NCBI GenBank assembly: GCA_018399745.1
Contig: JAGYNZ010000021.1
Coordinates: forward strand, 1 to 50,020
DNA: 50,020 nt
Direction of reading: 5' to 3'
Origin: Deltaproteobacteria bacterium
GTDB taxonomy: Bacteria > Desulfobacterota > Dissulfuribacteria > Dissulfuribacterales > UBA3076
Made by a program: the position numbers and the translations under genes. Positions 1 through 8,727 of this stretch are shown here, piece by piece (within the stretch, counting starts at the first letter, position 1; each line of letters begins with the position of its first letter). The notes below the pieces were generated by a model. That model saw only the letters and a program-made list of their open reading frames with translations. It was not told the origin of the DNA and did no database searches.

Positions 1-243
1 GATAAAATCAGGGTGAATTCCATTCACCCTGGTTACATATGGACACCTCTGGTGGAGGACCTGGCCAGGAAGTCTCCGGAAGGCTTAGAAGAATTCCGCA
101 GGAAGCTGGATGCCCTGCACCCGATAGGTCATGTGGGCGAACCCATGGATATTGCTTACGGGGCTCTGTATCTGGCCTCCGCGGAGTCCAAATTCGTAAC
201 CGGGAGTGAGCTGGTTATTGATGGCGGTTACACGGCGCAATAG
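1..243 (+). CDS. Short-chain dehydrogenase/reductase, C-terminal part (5' end outside window)
   Basis: The reading frame is open from base 1 and ends at TAG 241-243, so this is the last ~80 residues of a longer gene. The fragment carries the end of an SDR fold: an NSIHPGYIWTP stretch, which in this family follows the catalytic YxxxK helix (the helix itself lies upstream of the window), and the closing GSELVIDGGYTAQ motif typical of classical SDR oxidoreductases. The family uses NAD(P)(H) to oxidise or reduce alcohols and ketones. The substrate cannot be told from this part. A GTG at 13 is in frame but internal, since the preceding codons DKIR also fit the family. Confidence 0.85.
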   Translation, partial: DKIRVNSIHPGYIWTPLVEDLARKSPEGLEEFRRKLDALHPIGHVGEPMDIAYGALYLASAESKFVTGSELVIDGGYTAQ

Positions 244-247
244 GTGA

Positions 248-279
248 GCTGACAATAGATATTTACAGACCCTGTCAGC
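248..279 (+). terminator. Possible weak terminator after the SDR gene
   Basis: The seven-base arms GCTGACA (248-254) and TGTCAGC (273-279) can pair across an 18-base loop and are followed by GTTTTA. It lies four bases after the SDR stop codon. The loop is long and the T-run short, so this may be only an inverted repeat. Confidence 0.3.
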
Positions 280-372
280 GTTTTAGAGATGACTTGACAT
301 GTTCTGACGCGGGAAAGAGGGAATAGAAAAGAGGAGCAGGAAATACCGATTTATAATTTCCTGGAGGGAAAA

Positions 373-1944
373 ATGGCTCACGGAGAAACAGCCTATTCTA
401 TACCGGCAAATGATTTCGAGGCCGTTATTTTTGATCTTGACGGCGTGGTTACGGATACGGCATCCGTTCATGCAGCGGCATGGAAAAGGGCGTTTGATGA
501 CTTTCTCTACTCGTATGCCGCGGGCAAAGAGATTGCTTTCCAGCCTTTTGACAGAGGCGATGATTACCGTATCTATGTGGATGGAAAGCCCCGCCTCGAC
601 GGGGTGAGGAGTTTTCTCGAGTCACGGGGTATCACATTGCCCGAGGGAGACCCTGAGGATCCGCCGGAAGCGGAAACCATTCACGGCCTGGGCAATAAGA
701 AGAACGCAGATTTTCTGAAGCAGGTTCGAGAGAAAGGTGCGGAGGTATACGAGTCAACCGTAGACTTTATCCACAGCGTTAAAAGGCACGGGCTGAAAAC
801 GGCCATCATTTCATCCAGTAAAAGCTGTGCCATGATTCTGGATGCCGTGAAGCTGTCGAATCTTTTTGACGTAAGGGTGGACGGGGTCGATTCCGAGATC
901 ATGGGCATTCAAGGGAAGCCTGCCCCGGATATTTTTATTGAGGCGGCCCGGCAATTAAAGGTGAAACCGGAGCGGGCGGTGGTGATTGAAGACGCCATTT
1001 CCGGGGTCCAGGCCGGTCGGGCAGGAAACTTCGGGCTTGTGATAGGAATCGCCCGAACCGGTGACAGGGCATCTCTTCTGGCCGTTGGAGCCGATGTGGC
1101 CGTTGAAGACCTGTCTGAGATCTGTATCACAGGTGATTTTGAAACTCCGGAACCGCTTCCCTCCGCCCTTGACGCATTTGAAAGAATTTCCCGTCAGGCC
1201 GAAGGAAAACGCATGGCGGTCTTTCTCGACTATGATGGTACCCTTACCCCTATTGTTGAAAATCCTGACCAGGCGGTCATGCATGAAGATATGCGTGCCG
1301 TGGTGATCGAGCTTTCCCGTCATTGCCCGATTGGGATCATCAGCGGCCGCGATCTCAGGGATGTCATGGACAAAGTGAAAATTGACTCCATCGTCTATGC
1401 CGGAAGCCATGGTTTTGATATTGCCGGACCAAGCGGGCTGGGCAGCGAAAATCAGATCGGAATGGAATTTTCCCCTGTGCTTGACAGGGCGGAAAAGGAG
1501 CTTTCTCAAGAACTCGTTTCGATTCAGGGCGTGCTCGTAGAGCGGAAAAAGTTTGCCATCGCCATACATTACCGGCGTGCGAATACGGGGATGGTTGAAA
1601 CGATTGAAAGGGTTGTTGATGAAGTTACGGCAAGGCATTCGGACCTCAGGAAGGCTTACGGTAAAAAGATATTTGAGCTCCAGCCTGATATAGACTGGCA
1701 CAAGGGGAAGGCACTGCTCTCCCTGCTCAGCACATTAAAACTGGACGAAGAAGGTGTTCTGCCTTTTTACATCGGGGACGATGTGACCGACGAAGACGCA
1801 TTCAGAGAAATCAGCGGATGGGGGATCGGGATTGTAGTCCGGGATAAGACCTATGAGACTGCGGCTGATTACAGTCTGAAGCACCCTGATGAAGTCCGTG
1901 AATTTCTGCTTAAACTGATCACTTTTTGCAGGAGGTCGGCGTGA
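373..1944 (+). CDS. Beta-phosphoglucomutase-like HAD domain fused to trehalose-6-phosphate phosphatase
   Basis: A 523-residue cytoplasmic protein made of two HAD domains. The first (about residues 15-250) has the motif VIFDLDGVV and an SSSK stretch, and later GKPAPDIF and VIEDAISGVQAG, as in beta-phosphoglucomutases that turn beta-glucose-1-phosphate into glucose-6-phosphate. The second (from about residue 275) has VFLDYDGTLTPI, IISGRDL, AGSHGFDI and YIGDDVTDEDAF, the signature of OtsB-type trehalose-6-phosphatases. The start ATG follows a strong GGAGGG. Its stop overlaps the GTG of the next gene (GTGA), so the two are surely co-translated. Domain order and total size of the pair match the Mycobacterium tuberculosis protein Rv2006 (OtsB1) as I remember it, where all three domains are in one chain. 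No OtsA is present in the window. Confidence 0.9.
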   Translation: MAHGETAYSIPANDFEAVIFDLDGVVTDTASVHAAAWKRAFDDFLYSYAAGKEIAFQPFDRGDDYRIYVDGKPRLDGVRSFLESRGITLPEGDPEDPPEAETIHGLGNKKNADFLKQVREKGAEVYESTVDFIHSVKRHGLKTAIISSSKSCAMILDAVKLSNLFDVRVDGVDSEIMGIQGKPAPDIFIEAARQLKVKPERAVVIEDAISGVQAGRAGNFGLVIGIARTGDRASLLAVGADVAVEDLSEICITGDFETPEPLPSALDAFERISRQAEGKRMAVFLDYDGTLTPIVENPDQAVMHEDMRAVVIELSRHCPIGIISGRDLRDVMDKVKIDSIVYAGSHGFDIAGPSGLGSENQIGMEFSPVLDRAEKELSQELVSIQGVLVERKKFAIAIHYRRANTGMVETIERVVDEVTARHSDLRKAYGKKIFELQPDIDWHKGKALLSLLSTLKLDEEGVLPFYIGDDVTDEDAFREISGWGIGIVVRDKTYETAADYSLKHPDEVREFLLKLITFCRRSA

Positions 1945-4340
1945 ATAACTGGACACTTGGCTATGAAGGATTTGAACCATCCAAGGAAGGCCTGAGGGAG
2001 GCCCTCTGTACCCTTGGAAACGGATATTTCGCCACTCGTGGGGCGGCATCGGAATCCGAGGCGGACGAGATTCATTACCCCGGTACATATCGCGCAGGAG
2101 GTTATAACCGGCTGAAAACAGACATAGCAGGACGCGTGGTAGAAAATGAAGACCTGGTGAACATGCCTAACTGGCTGCTTACGAAGTTCAGGCCCGAAGG
2201 AGGCGATTGGTTCAATCTGATGTCCGTTGGAATCTTATCCTACCAACAGGAACTCAACATGAAAGAGGGTGTTCTCTCAAGGACAGTGAGATTCAGGGAT
2301 AAACAGGGTCGTGAGACAACATTAGCCGAACGCCGTTTCATTCATATGGCGGACATGCATCTGGCCGGTCTTGAAATGACAGTTACACCCGAAAACTGGT
2401 CAGGACGCTTTCAGATCCATTCCGCCCTGGACGGGACCGTCATCAATGCGGGGGTTGAACGCTATAAACAGCTTAACAGCAAGCATCTTGAACCAATCAG
2501 GACCGGGGCGGAGGATGAAGAAATCATGTATCTCCTGGTGAAGACCAATTATTTTCCCTTTTATGTCGCCGAGGCCGCCAGGACGAGATTTTATTCAGAA
2601 GATAAACGGATAGAAGTCGAAAGAGAGCTTATCGAACAGCCCGGTTATATTGCACAGGAGTGTTTTGTCGAGGGGGCACAGGATAGGCCCGTAAGGATCG
2701 AAAAGATCTGTTCCTTTTATACCTCCAGGGACTTGGCTGTCGCCGAGCCTGGATTGGAGTCAACAGAGGCCGTCAGACATGCCGGCAGTTTTGACGAACT
2801 GCTTCACAGCCACATTCTTCAATGGGCCCATCTTTGGAGCAGATGCGATATTCAAGTTCCGGACAGTAACCGTGATCAGATGATACTGAGGTTGCACGTT
2901 TTCCATATACTCCAGACCGTTTCAAGGAATTCCATCGATCTGGACATCGGTGTACCTGCCCGGGGCTGGCACGGAGAGGCATACAGAGGACATGTCTTCT
3001 GGGACGAGCTCTTTATCTTTCCCTATCTTAATTTGAGAATTCCTATGCTCACAAGGTCCTTGCTCTTATACAGATACAGGCGATTAGACCGGGCGCGACT
3101 TGCTGCGCAGAAGGAGGGGGTTAAGGGTGCGCTCTATCCATGGCAGAGTGGAAGCAATGGAAGGGAGGAGACCCAGCAGCTGCATCTGAACCCGAAATCA
3201 GGCCGCTGGCTGCCGGATAACACCCACCTTCAGCGACACGTCAATGCCGCCATTGCCTATAATGTCTGGCAATATTTCAAGACGACCGGGGACATGGAGT
3301 TCTTTTGTACCTATGGAGCGGAAATGATCCTGGAGATCGCCAGATTCCTGGCAGGTATAACCACGTACAACAAAGGGCTTGATCGCTATGAAATCCTCGG
3401 CGTCATGGGTCCCGATGAATATCACGACATGTATCCGGAGTCTGAAAAACCAGGACTCAACAACAATGCCTACACAAATGTGATGACTGTCTATGTACTG
3501 CGTACGGCTATCAAGGCGTTCGGTCTCCTCCCGCCGAAAAGAAGGCATGATCTGCAGGAAATGATGTCACTGAAACAATCGGAGATCGATCACTGGGAGG
3601 AAATTACCGGAAAAATGCGCCTGATATTTCATGAAGACGGAATTATCAGCCAGTTCGAAGGCTACAACGAGCTGCTGGAGTTTGACTGGGAAGGCTACCG
3701 GAAAAAATATGGTGATATCCAGCGATTGGACCGCATTCTCGAAGCGGAAGGGGACACCACCAACCGCTACAAGGCCTCTAAACAGGCGGACGTACTCATG
3801 CTTTTTTACCTTTTCTCTTCTGAAGAACTGCAGGGACTCTTTAAAAAGATGGGATACGATTTCGATCCGGAATATATACCGAAAAACATAAAATATTATA
3901 GGGAGAGGAGCTCGCACGGGTCAACCTTGAGCAATATCGTCCATTCCTGGGTCCTGACCAGGTCCGACCGCCCAAGGTCGTGGAGGCTTTTTCAAAGGGC
4001 ACTGGAAAGCGATATCGCGGACATCCAGGGCGGCACGACGCATGAAGGCATTCACTTGGGTGCCATGGCGGGAACAGTAGACATTTTGCAACGCTGCTAT
4101 ACAGGGCTGGAGTTTCATGACGACATTCTATTTTTCAATCCAGAGATCCCTCAGGGACTGGAGAAACTCCGTATGAAGATTAAATACAGGGGCAAATGGT
4201 TTGATATTACCGCCACACCGAATTCCCTTTCCATTGCCTGTGATAAATGCGAGCTGGAGGCTACAAGGGTCGGATTCCAGGGAAAGGAATATGAACTCAG
4301 TCCAGGTGAAACCTTGAATTTCGACATCGGTAACGACTGA
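1941..4340 (+). CDS. Glycoside hydrolase family 65 disaccharide phosphorylase (trehalose/kojibiose/maltose type)
   Basis: A protein of about 799 residues with the usual GH65 layout: N-terminal beta-sandwich domain (LGNGYFATRG near the start), an (alpha/alpha)6 barrel and a small C-terminal sheet domain. The GPDEYH motif at residues 490-495 holds the likely general acid Glu493. HGSTLS (about 659) and EGIHLGAMAG fit the phosphate-binding loops. GH65 phosphorylases split alpha-glucobioses with inversion to beta-glucose-1-phosphate plus glucose, which the preceding beta-phosphoglucomutase domain could consume. The chosen GTG start at 1941 sits six bases after GGAGG and overlaps the upstream stop. 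An in-frame TTG at 1926 lacks this spacing. The exact disaccharide is not readable from sequence alone; trehalose is favoured by the fused OtsB domain. Confidence 0.9.
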   Translation: MNNWTLGYEGFEPSKEGLREALCTLGNGYFATRGAASESEADEIHYPGTYRAGGYNRLKTDIAGRVVENEDLVNMPNWLLTKFRPEGGDWFNLMSVGILSYQQELNMKEGVLSRTVRFRDKQGRETTLAERRFIHMADMHLAGLEMTVTPENWSGRFQIHSALDGTVINAGVERYKQLNSKHLEPIRTGAEDEEIMYLLVKTNYFPFYVAEAARTRFYSEDKRIEVERELIEQPGYIAQECFVEGAQDRPVRIEKICSFYTSRDLAVAEPGLESTEAVRHAGSFDELLHSHILQWAHLWSRCDIQVPDSNRDQMILRLHVFHILQTVSRNSIDLDIGVPARGWHGEAYRGHVFWDELFIFPYLNLRIPMLTRSLLLYRYRRLDRARLAAQKEGVKGALYPWQSGSNGREETQQLHLNPKSGRWLPDNTHLQRHVNAAIAYNVWQYFKTTGDMEFFCTYGAEMILEIARFLAGITTYNKGLDRYEILGVMGPDEYHDMYPESEKPGLNNNAYTNVMTVYVLRTAIKAFGLLPPKRRHDLQEMMSLKQSEIDHWEEITGKMRLIFHEDGIISQFEGYNELLEFDWEGYRKKYGDIQRLDRILEAEGDTTNRYKASKQADVLMLFYLFSSEELQGLFKKMGYDFDPEYIPKNIKYYRERSSHGSTLSNIVHSWVLTRSDRPRSWRLFQRALESDIADIQGGTTHEGIHLGAMAGTVDILQRCYTGLEFHDDILFFNPEIPQGLEKLRMKIKYRGKWFDITATPNSLSIACDKCELEATRVGFQGKEYELSPGETLNFDIGND

Positions 4341-4506
4341 CACTGACCAATTTGCAAAAAGCCCGCCGGTGATCTCTGGTCTGCCAGGGGTTCATTTGTC
4401 TGTCGAATTTTTTGTTGTTCCTGGCTGGGGTATCGAAGCTGTTGGGTGAGGTGTAAAGTCTGTTCCTTATGCTTACTGTATATGGCATTCGGCCTATTTT
4501 AAAAAA

Positions 4507-4932
4507 TCATGATTCAAAGACCCTTATTTCAGATGTTAATTTTATTATTTTTTTATAGACCGCGCTAACGCCGCAATACCGCTCTTCGGATAATTTAACG
4601 GCTTTTTCCAGCTTTTCCACAGGCAGGTTTTTCCCCGTAAATTCGAAAATAACGTGCATATTATAAAACTGTTTAGGATGTTCTTCAGTGAGGTCGCCCT
4701 CAACGCGGACATTAAATCTTTCTACCTCCACCCGCATCTTTTTCAGGATGGAGATAACGTCCATTGCCGTACAACCCCCGAGCGCTACCAGCATAAAAGG
4801 TTTCGGGCGTGGCCCGCGATTTTCTCCTCCCACGTGAGGTTCCGCATCCAGTACTATTTTATGCCCGTTGACCTCTGCTTCAAAAGCCATGTTACCGAGC
4901 CATTTGGCTGTAACAAACTCTCTTTTTGCCAT
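4507..4932 (-). CDS. OsmC/Ohr family peroxide-reducing protein
   Basis: 141 residues, normal length for the family. The two redox-active cysteines are present in GGCTAMDV (about residue 54) and in ERYCGVS (about residue 117), the layout of OsmC-type thiol peroxidases that reduce organic hydroperoxides in the cytoplasm. The N-terminal strand region and PFMLVALGGC helix also fit. It stands alone on the minus strand between the GH65 gene and the PocR gene. OsmC rather than Ohr is suggested by the broader motif context, but the subgroup is uncertain. Confidence 0.9.
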   Translation of the reverse strand: MAKREFVTAKWLGNMAFEAEVNGHKIVLDAEPHVGGENRGPRPKPFMLVALGGCTAMDVISILKKMRVEVERFNVRVEGDLTEEHPKQFYNMHVIFEFTGKNLPVEKLEKAVKLSEERYCGVSAVYKKIIKLTSEIRVFES

Positions 4933-5087
4933 AGTCTTGTAATGCCTGTGAATATCGGAATTTTACAGGGAAAGCGCCTTATTGTATCAAGCCCTATGCA
5001 ACATATTCCCGGTATACTGTTATCTTATGTGGTTTTACCGTACAGGTTTATCTGCAACAGCCATTTGAATGTACATACCGTAAAAAC

Positions 5088-5591
5088 TCACGTGGCTTCA
5101 GGGATGTGCTGATCAAGCCAATCCTTGATAAAGTCGGCCAGATCCTCCATCTGGGCCGTGCTCATGCTTGCTATGTCATCAGAGAGGGCCATGGTACGTT
5201 CTTCTGGCAAATCGAGTAACTTGTTGAGCATGAAAGTGTCTACCTCACCCTCGTCCAACCGCAGGCCGCAGCCACCAGCGGCACCGAGAAATTCATCGCC
5301 GTAAAAGATAGGGACTACCATCTTGGACAGGCCTGCGTCGCACTCACCGATTTCCGGCTCTTTGGTGCGCCTGGCTATGGCGGCCAGGTTCATATGGGCT
5401 ACTGCACATATATAGGTCTGGCCGCGGTCATCGGCCTTGATCACAGGGCAGAGCCGGTTGGCCCAGTGTTTGGTATCCGTAATTCGGAATCCGTCAACGT
5501 CGAACACACTGGACTGAAGACCGGAGCGGGCAAAGATTTCTTCTTCGAGGGCTTTCCAGGATTCCAGGGGTAATAAATCAGTCAGTTTCAT
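5088..5591 (-). CDS. Stand-alone PocR-domain sensory protein
   Basis: 167 residues that appear to be a single PocR-type ligand-binding domain. The family marks are a cysteine group, LCPVIKADDRGQTYICAVAH at about residues 47-66 and GECDAGLSK at about 102-110, followed by VVPIFYGDEFLGAAGGCG. In other proteins this domain is joined to histidine kinases, GGDEF or AraC-type output domains; here no output domain follows, so it would have to act through a partner or bind a metabolite or metal on its own. A good ribosome-binding site (AAGGAG) precedes the ATG. The C-terminal helix ends in a short amphipathic stretch. Function is unknown. Confidence 0.75.
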   Translation of the reverse strand: MKLTDLLPLESWKALEEEIFARSGLQSSVFDVDGFRITDTKHWANRLCPVIKADDRGQTYICAVAHMNLAAIARRTKEPEIGECDAGLSKMVVPIFYGDEFLGAAGGCGLRLDEGEVDTFMLNKLLDLPEERTMALSDDIASMSTAQMEDLADFIKDWLDQHIPEAT

Positions 5592-6079
5592 TACGTCTCC
5601 TTGAAGTTGCTAAAACTTGCTTGACATCGATAATTAATTTCAGTTTCATTTTATTATGCCGGCCATAGCCGTCTGATTACCTGGTAACATATATATTCTG
5701 ATATGACAGCTATTCGAACGGTCGTCTTTACTTCCGCACTTTATTACGACGAGAAATAACAGGCGTCTTAAAACAGGCGGAACTGCCTTGCATTGTTTTG
5801 CCCATTGTCAGAAGAGAACCCAGTATAATCTTTGGATTTGTTTTTGAAAATATATAAAATATAATTGTTTAGTGTTTTCTTTTTTTTGAAGAGGCACTGA
5901 AAGCCATTATGTCGCGGTCTCAAAAAACGTGCCTTTCGGCAAAAGGTATTTTATACAGGTTATTTGTCTGGCGCTTTGTCTTTTTATAAGGAATATCATA
6001 GAAATAATATTAAATACAATCTCTGTTCATGGTTTATATTGGTCACAGTTTAAGACCACTTTTTAAAAGGAGTAGTAAA
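5592..6079. other. Intergenic region between divergent pocR-like gene and secreted-protein gene
   Basis: No supportable gene. It becomes AT-rich between about 5840 and 5890. A TTGTTT (5838-5843), 16-base gap, TATAAT (5860-5865) could be a weak plus-strand promoter for the secreted-protein gene, giving a leader of roughly 200 bases. The heptamer ACAGGCG occurs twice with a 14-base period (5759-5765 and 5773-5779). AGGCAC and GTGCCT near 5893 and 5930 could form a weak stem in that leader. Confidence 0.35.
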
Positions 6080-7276
6080 ATGACGAGAAACCGGCGAATA
6101 TTCGCCCATATAATGTCGGGGGTGATGATAAATTTGTGTTTTTTATTGTATACCCATGCGTTATCTTTCTCGCAGCCAATTATCATCGATCATACCTGTA
6201 CGGATCTTACAAAGGTTCCAGAATACTGGATAAATCAGGCAAAGGCCATGTTCAGAACCTCTTATGGCCACACATCACATGGAAGCCAAATCGTGACCGG
6301 AATGAATCTCTTGAAAGGTCAAGCAGGTTCTGTGTACTGGTTTGATCGTGATGGTACTGATAACGGGCTTTCCTTTCATGACCTCAATCCTTCCGGTGAT
6401 CTGGGTAATCCGGACCGAACCACCTGGGCGGTCAAAACCAGAGAGCTGCTTGACGCCCCAGGCAATGATCGAAATATGATAATGTGGTCATGGTGCGGCC
6501 AGGTATCCGGTGCCAGCGAAGAGGATATCAATACCTACCTGGGTCTGATGAACCAGCTCGAACAGGAATATCCTGAAGTAACCTTTGTTTACATGACAGG
6601 TCATCTGGACGGGACATCAGAGGCAGGAAATCTGCATTTGCGAAATAACCAGATTCGCAATTACTGTATCCGCAACGGCAAGATACTCTTCGATTTCGCG
6701 GATATTGAGAGCTACGATCCGTCAGGCAGCTATTTCATGAATCGGGGTGCCAATGACGGGTGTGGTTATGATGGCGGTAATTGGGCAGATGAGTGGTGTT
6801 CGGCCCATCCGGGTGAGTGTGCTCAGTGCTCTTGTGCCCATTCACGCTGTCTGAACTGTCAGCTGAAAGGAAAGGCCTTCTGGTGGATGATGGCCAGAAT
6901 AGCAGGCTGGGTCCCTGATGGGGGTGTCTCAATAGACATAAAGGCAAATGGCCAGGACGGTCCTTTGATCATATCCCGGGATACCCCGATCTCCATTACG
7001 GTCAGCCTTCATCCAGGAAGTTATGACGGCCCGGAGGTGGACTGGTGGATCATCGCTTATGTGGAATCCAGCTGGTATTCATTCATATTTCCGACCGGCT
7101 GGTCATGTGGAATCAATCTGTGTGGTCAGGCCCCGCTCTTTGACCTGTCTCCCTTTGAGATCCTTAATATACCTCTACCCAGGGGATATTATGCCCTATA
7201 TTTTGCCGTAGATGACAATACGGACGGTATACCCGATGGGACCTGGCTCGATGCGGTAGAGATACAGGTCCAGTGA
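6080..7276 (+). CDS. Secreted protein of unknown function with cysteine-rich loop and C-terminal sheet module
   Basis: About 398 residues from the ATG at 6080, which follows AAAGGAG; an upstream in-frame ATG at 6029 would add 17 residues and lacks a site. The N-terminus is a plausible Sec signal (basic MTRNRR, then a hydrophobic stretch to about residue 26). The main domain has YGHTSHGSQ early and MTGHLDG further on, loosely like SGNH-fold esterases, though I cannot place the catalytic triad. A loop of CxxC and CxC cysteines follows (about residues 235-262). The last ~100 residues (DIKANGQDGPLIIS onward) resemble a beta-rich module I recall from many secreted deltaproteobacterial proteins. 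It is a single-gene unit. Confidence 0.65.
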   Translation: MTRNRRIFAHIMSGVMINLCFLLYTHALSFSQPIIIDHTCTDLTKVPEYWINQAKAMFRTSYGHTSHGSQIVTGMNLLKGQAGSVYWFDRDGTDNGLSFHDLNPSGDLGNPDRTTWAVKTRELLDAPGNDRNMIMWSWCGQVSGASEEDINTYLGLMNQLEQEYPEVTFVYMTGHLDGTSEAGNLHLRNNQIRNYCIRNGKILFDFADIESYDPSGSYFMNRGANDGCGYDGGNWADEWCSAHPGECAQCSCAHSRCLNCQLKGKAFWWMMARIAGWVPDGGVSIDIKANGQDGPLIISRDTPISITVSLHPGSYDGPEVDWWIIAYVESSWYSFIFPTGWSCGINLCGQAPLFDLSPFEILNIPLPRGYYALYFAVDDNTDGIPDGTWLDAVEIQVQ

Positions 7277-7668
7277 TAAGATCGTTTGGTAAAAGAGATT
7301 CACACAGCAGTCCGCAGAGTTCTTGGCTTCGGCAGAGATCTTGAACATCTGTTGTAAATTTATCAAATAATGACTCCTTTACAACCGCTGCTTCAGAGTA
7401 CGACGCCTTATTCGTTCACTCTTTCTAAGTATTGAATACCAAAGCGTAATCATCTTCTTTTCGTGCGTCTTTGGTTTCTGCATTTGTAATGGTCAACTTG
7501 AAAATCCCCCGTTGGTGTAATTATTCGGTATTATCCTTGTATTATCCTTTCGGTTTTAGTAATGAATATGACGCTTTAAGGGTTTGCTCAAAAATGGATA
7601 GTATTTTTAGACCCGCCTCGTGTCGCATCGAACAAAACAGATAAAAATCGCTGTTCTTTGAGGAAATT
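7277..7668. other. Intergenic region with a short tandem repeat, no gene seen
   Basis: Nothing with a convincing start and coding pattern. The decamer TATTATCCTT is directly repeated at 7529-7538 and 7540-7549. The region probably holds the promoter of the lipopolysaccharide cluster that starts at 7669, but no clear -35/-10 pair was found. Confidence 0.35.
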
Positions 7669-8709
7669 TTGAATGCAAAAATAAAATCTGCAAAGACTAT
7701 CCTGGTCCGGTGCCCGAACTGGGTCGGCGATATCGTGATGGCGACCCCGGTGTATGACTGTCTGCGTGAAAACTTTCCGAGCGCCAGGATATTTGCCTGT
7801 ATCAGAAAATATGCCCGCGGCATCATTGAAGACGGTCCATGGTTTGACGGCATCATTAGCTGTAACGACAAGGATTTCCATGGTTTTTTTCGTACGGTTA
7901 AAGAGATAGGGAAGATCATGCCGGATGTAGCGGTCTTGCTTCCCAACTCAACCCGTTCATTTCTGACGGCGAAAACCGGAGGGGCCAGGTTTATATTTGG
8001 CTATAGGCGAAATACAAGAAAATTTTTCATGTCCGGAGGCCCTGAGCCCATAGTAACAGGTGGAAAAATCAAACCGATTCCAATGATTCACTACTATCTG
8101 GAAATCTGTCGGCATATGGGTCTCAGTGTATCCGAGGTCCCAAAACCCCGTCTTTATATCTCCAGTGAAATGCGGAAAAGGGGCAACAGGATACTAAGGG
8201 GCTATGGCGTTTCTAGAGGGGACAAGCTTATAGGTTTGAATCCCGGTGCCAGCTTTGGATCGTCGAAATGCTGGCCGCCTGAAAATTTTGCAAAACTTTC
8301 TGAAATCATCCAAAAAGAATTTGATTGTAAAATCATTCTGTTTGCCGGCCCGGGGGAGGAAAAGATCGCCAGGGCCATTATCGAAAAAAGTAGAGCAAAG
8401 ATCATTGATACCTCTTTGGACAATATAGATCTGGCCCATCTGAAACCTTTGATCGATCGATGTGATCTTTTGATTACCAATGATACCGGACCGCGCCATT
8501 ATGCCGTGGCCTTCGATGTCCCGGTCGTTGTTTTGATGGGACCGACGGATCCGCGCTATACTGCCGCAAATCTGGAACATACGATTGTTATCAGGGAAGA
8601 AATAAGCTGCGCACCCTGCCATAAAAAAACATGTCCCACAGATCACCGATGTATGAGAGATGTTACGCCTGAAAGGGTATTGGATGCTGTTGGACGACTA
8701 CTGAAATAA
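7669..8709 (+). CDS. waaF: ADP-heptose:lipopolysaccharide heptosyltransferase II-like (GT9)
   Basis: 346 residues, the usual length of WaaF. The N-terminal VRCPNWVGDIVMATP motif, GLNPGASFGSSKCWPPENFA in the middle, TNDTGPRHYAVA and VLMGPTDPRYT near the end are the hallmarks of GT9 heptosyltransferase II, which adds the second heptose of the inner core using ADP-heptose at the cytoplasmic face. The start is a TTG at 7669 with GAGGA just upstream. No ATG fits, because the conserved first strand begins only a few codons later. It is the first gene of the glycan cluster. The closing cysteine group (CAPCHKKTC) is common in this family. Confidence 0.92.
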   Translation: MNAKIKSAKTILVRCPNWVGDIVMATPVYDCLRENFPSARIFACIRKYARGIIEDGPWFDGIISCNDKDFHGFFRTVKEIGKIMPDVAVLLPNSTRSFLTAKTGGARFIFGYRRNTRKFFMSGGPEPIVTGGKIKPIPMIHYYLEICRHMGLSVSEVPKPRLYISSEMRKRGNRILRGYGVSRGDKLIGLNPGASFGSSKCWPPENFAKLSEIIQKEFDCKIILFAGPGEEKIARAIIEKSRAKIIDTSLDNIDLAHLKPLIDRCDLLITNDTGPRHYAVAFDVPVVVLMGPTDPRYTAANLEHTIVIREEISCAPCHKKTCPTDHRCMRDVTPERVLDAVGRLLK

Positions 8710-8727
8710 CGTTTCGATGTATAGCCT

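Noticed and set aside
5824-5829. A perfect TATAAT upstream of the secreted-protein gene
   Set aside because: No acceptable -35 box lies 16-18 bases before it. The nearby TTGTCA is only 13 bases away.
7277-7460. Open minus-strand frame behind the secreted-protein gene
   Set aside because: About 40 readable codons but no start codon, no ribosome-binding site and no recognisable family.
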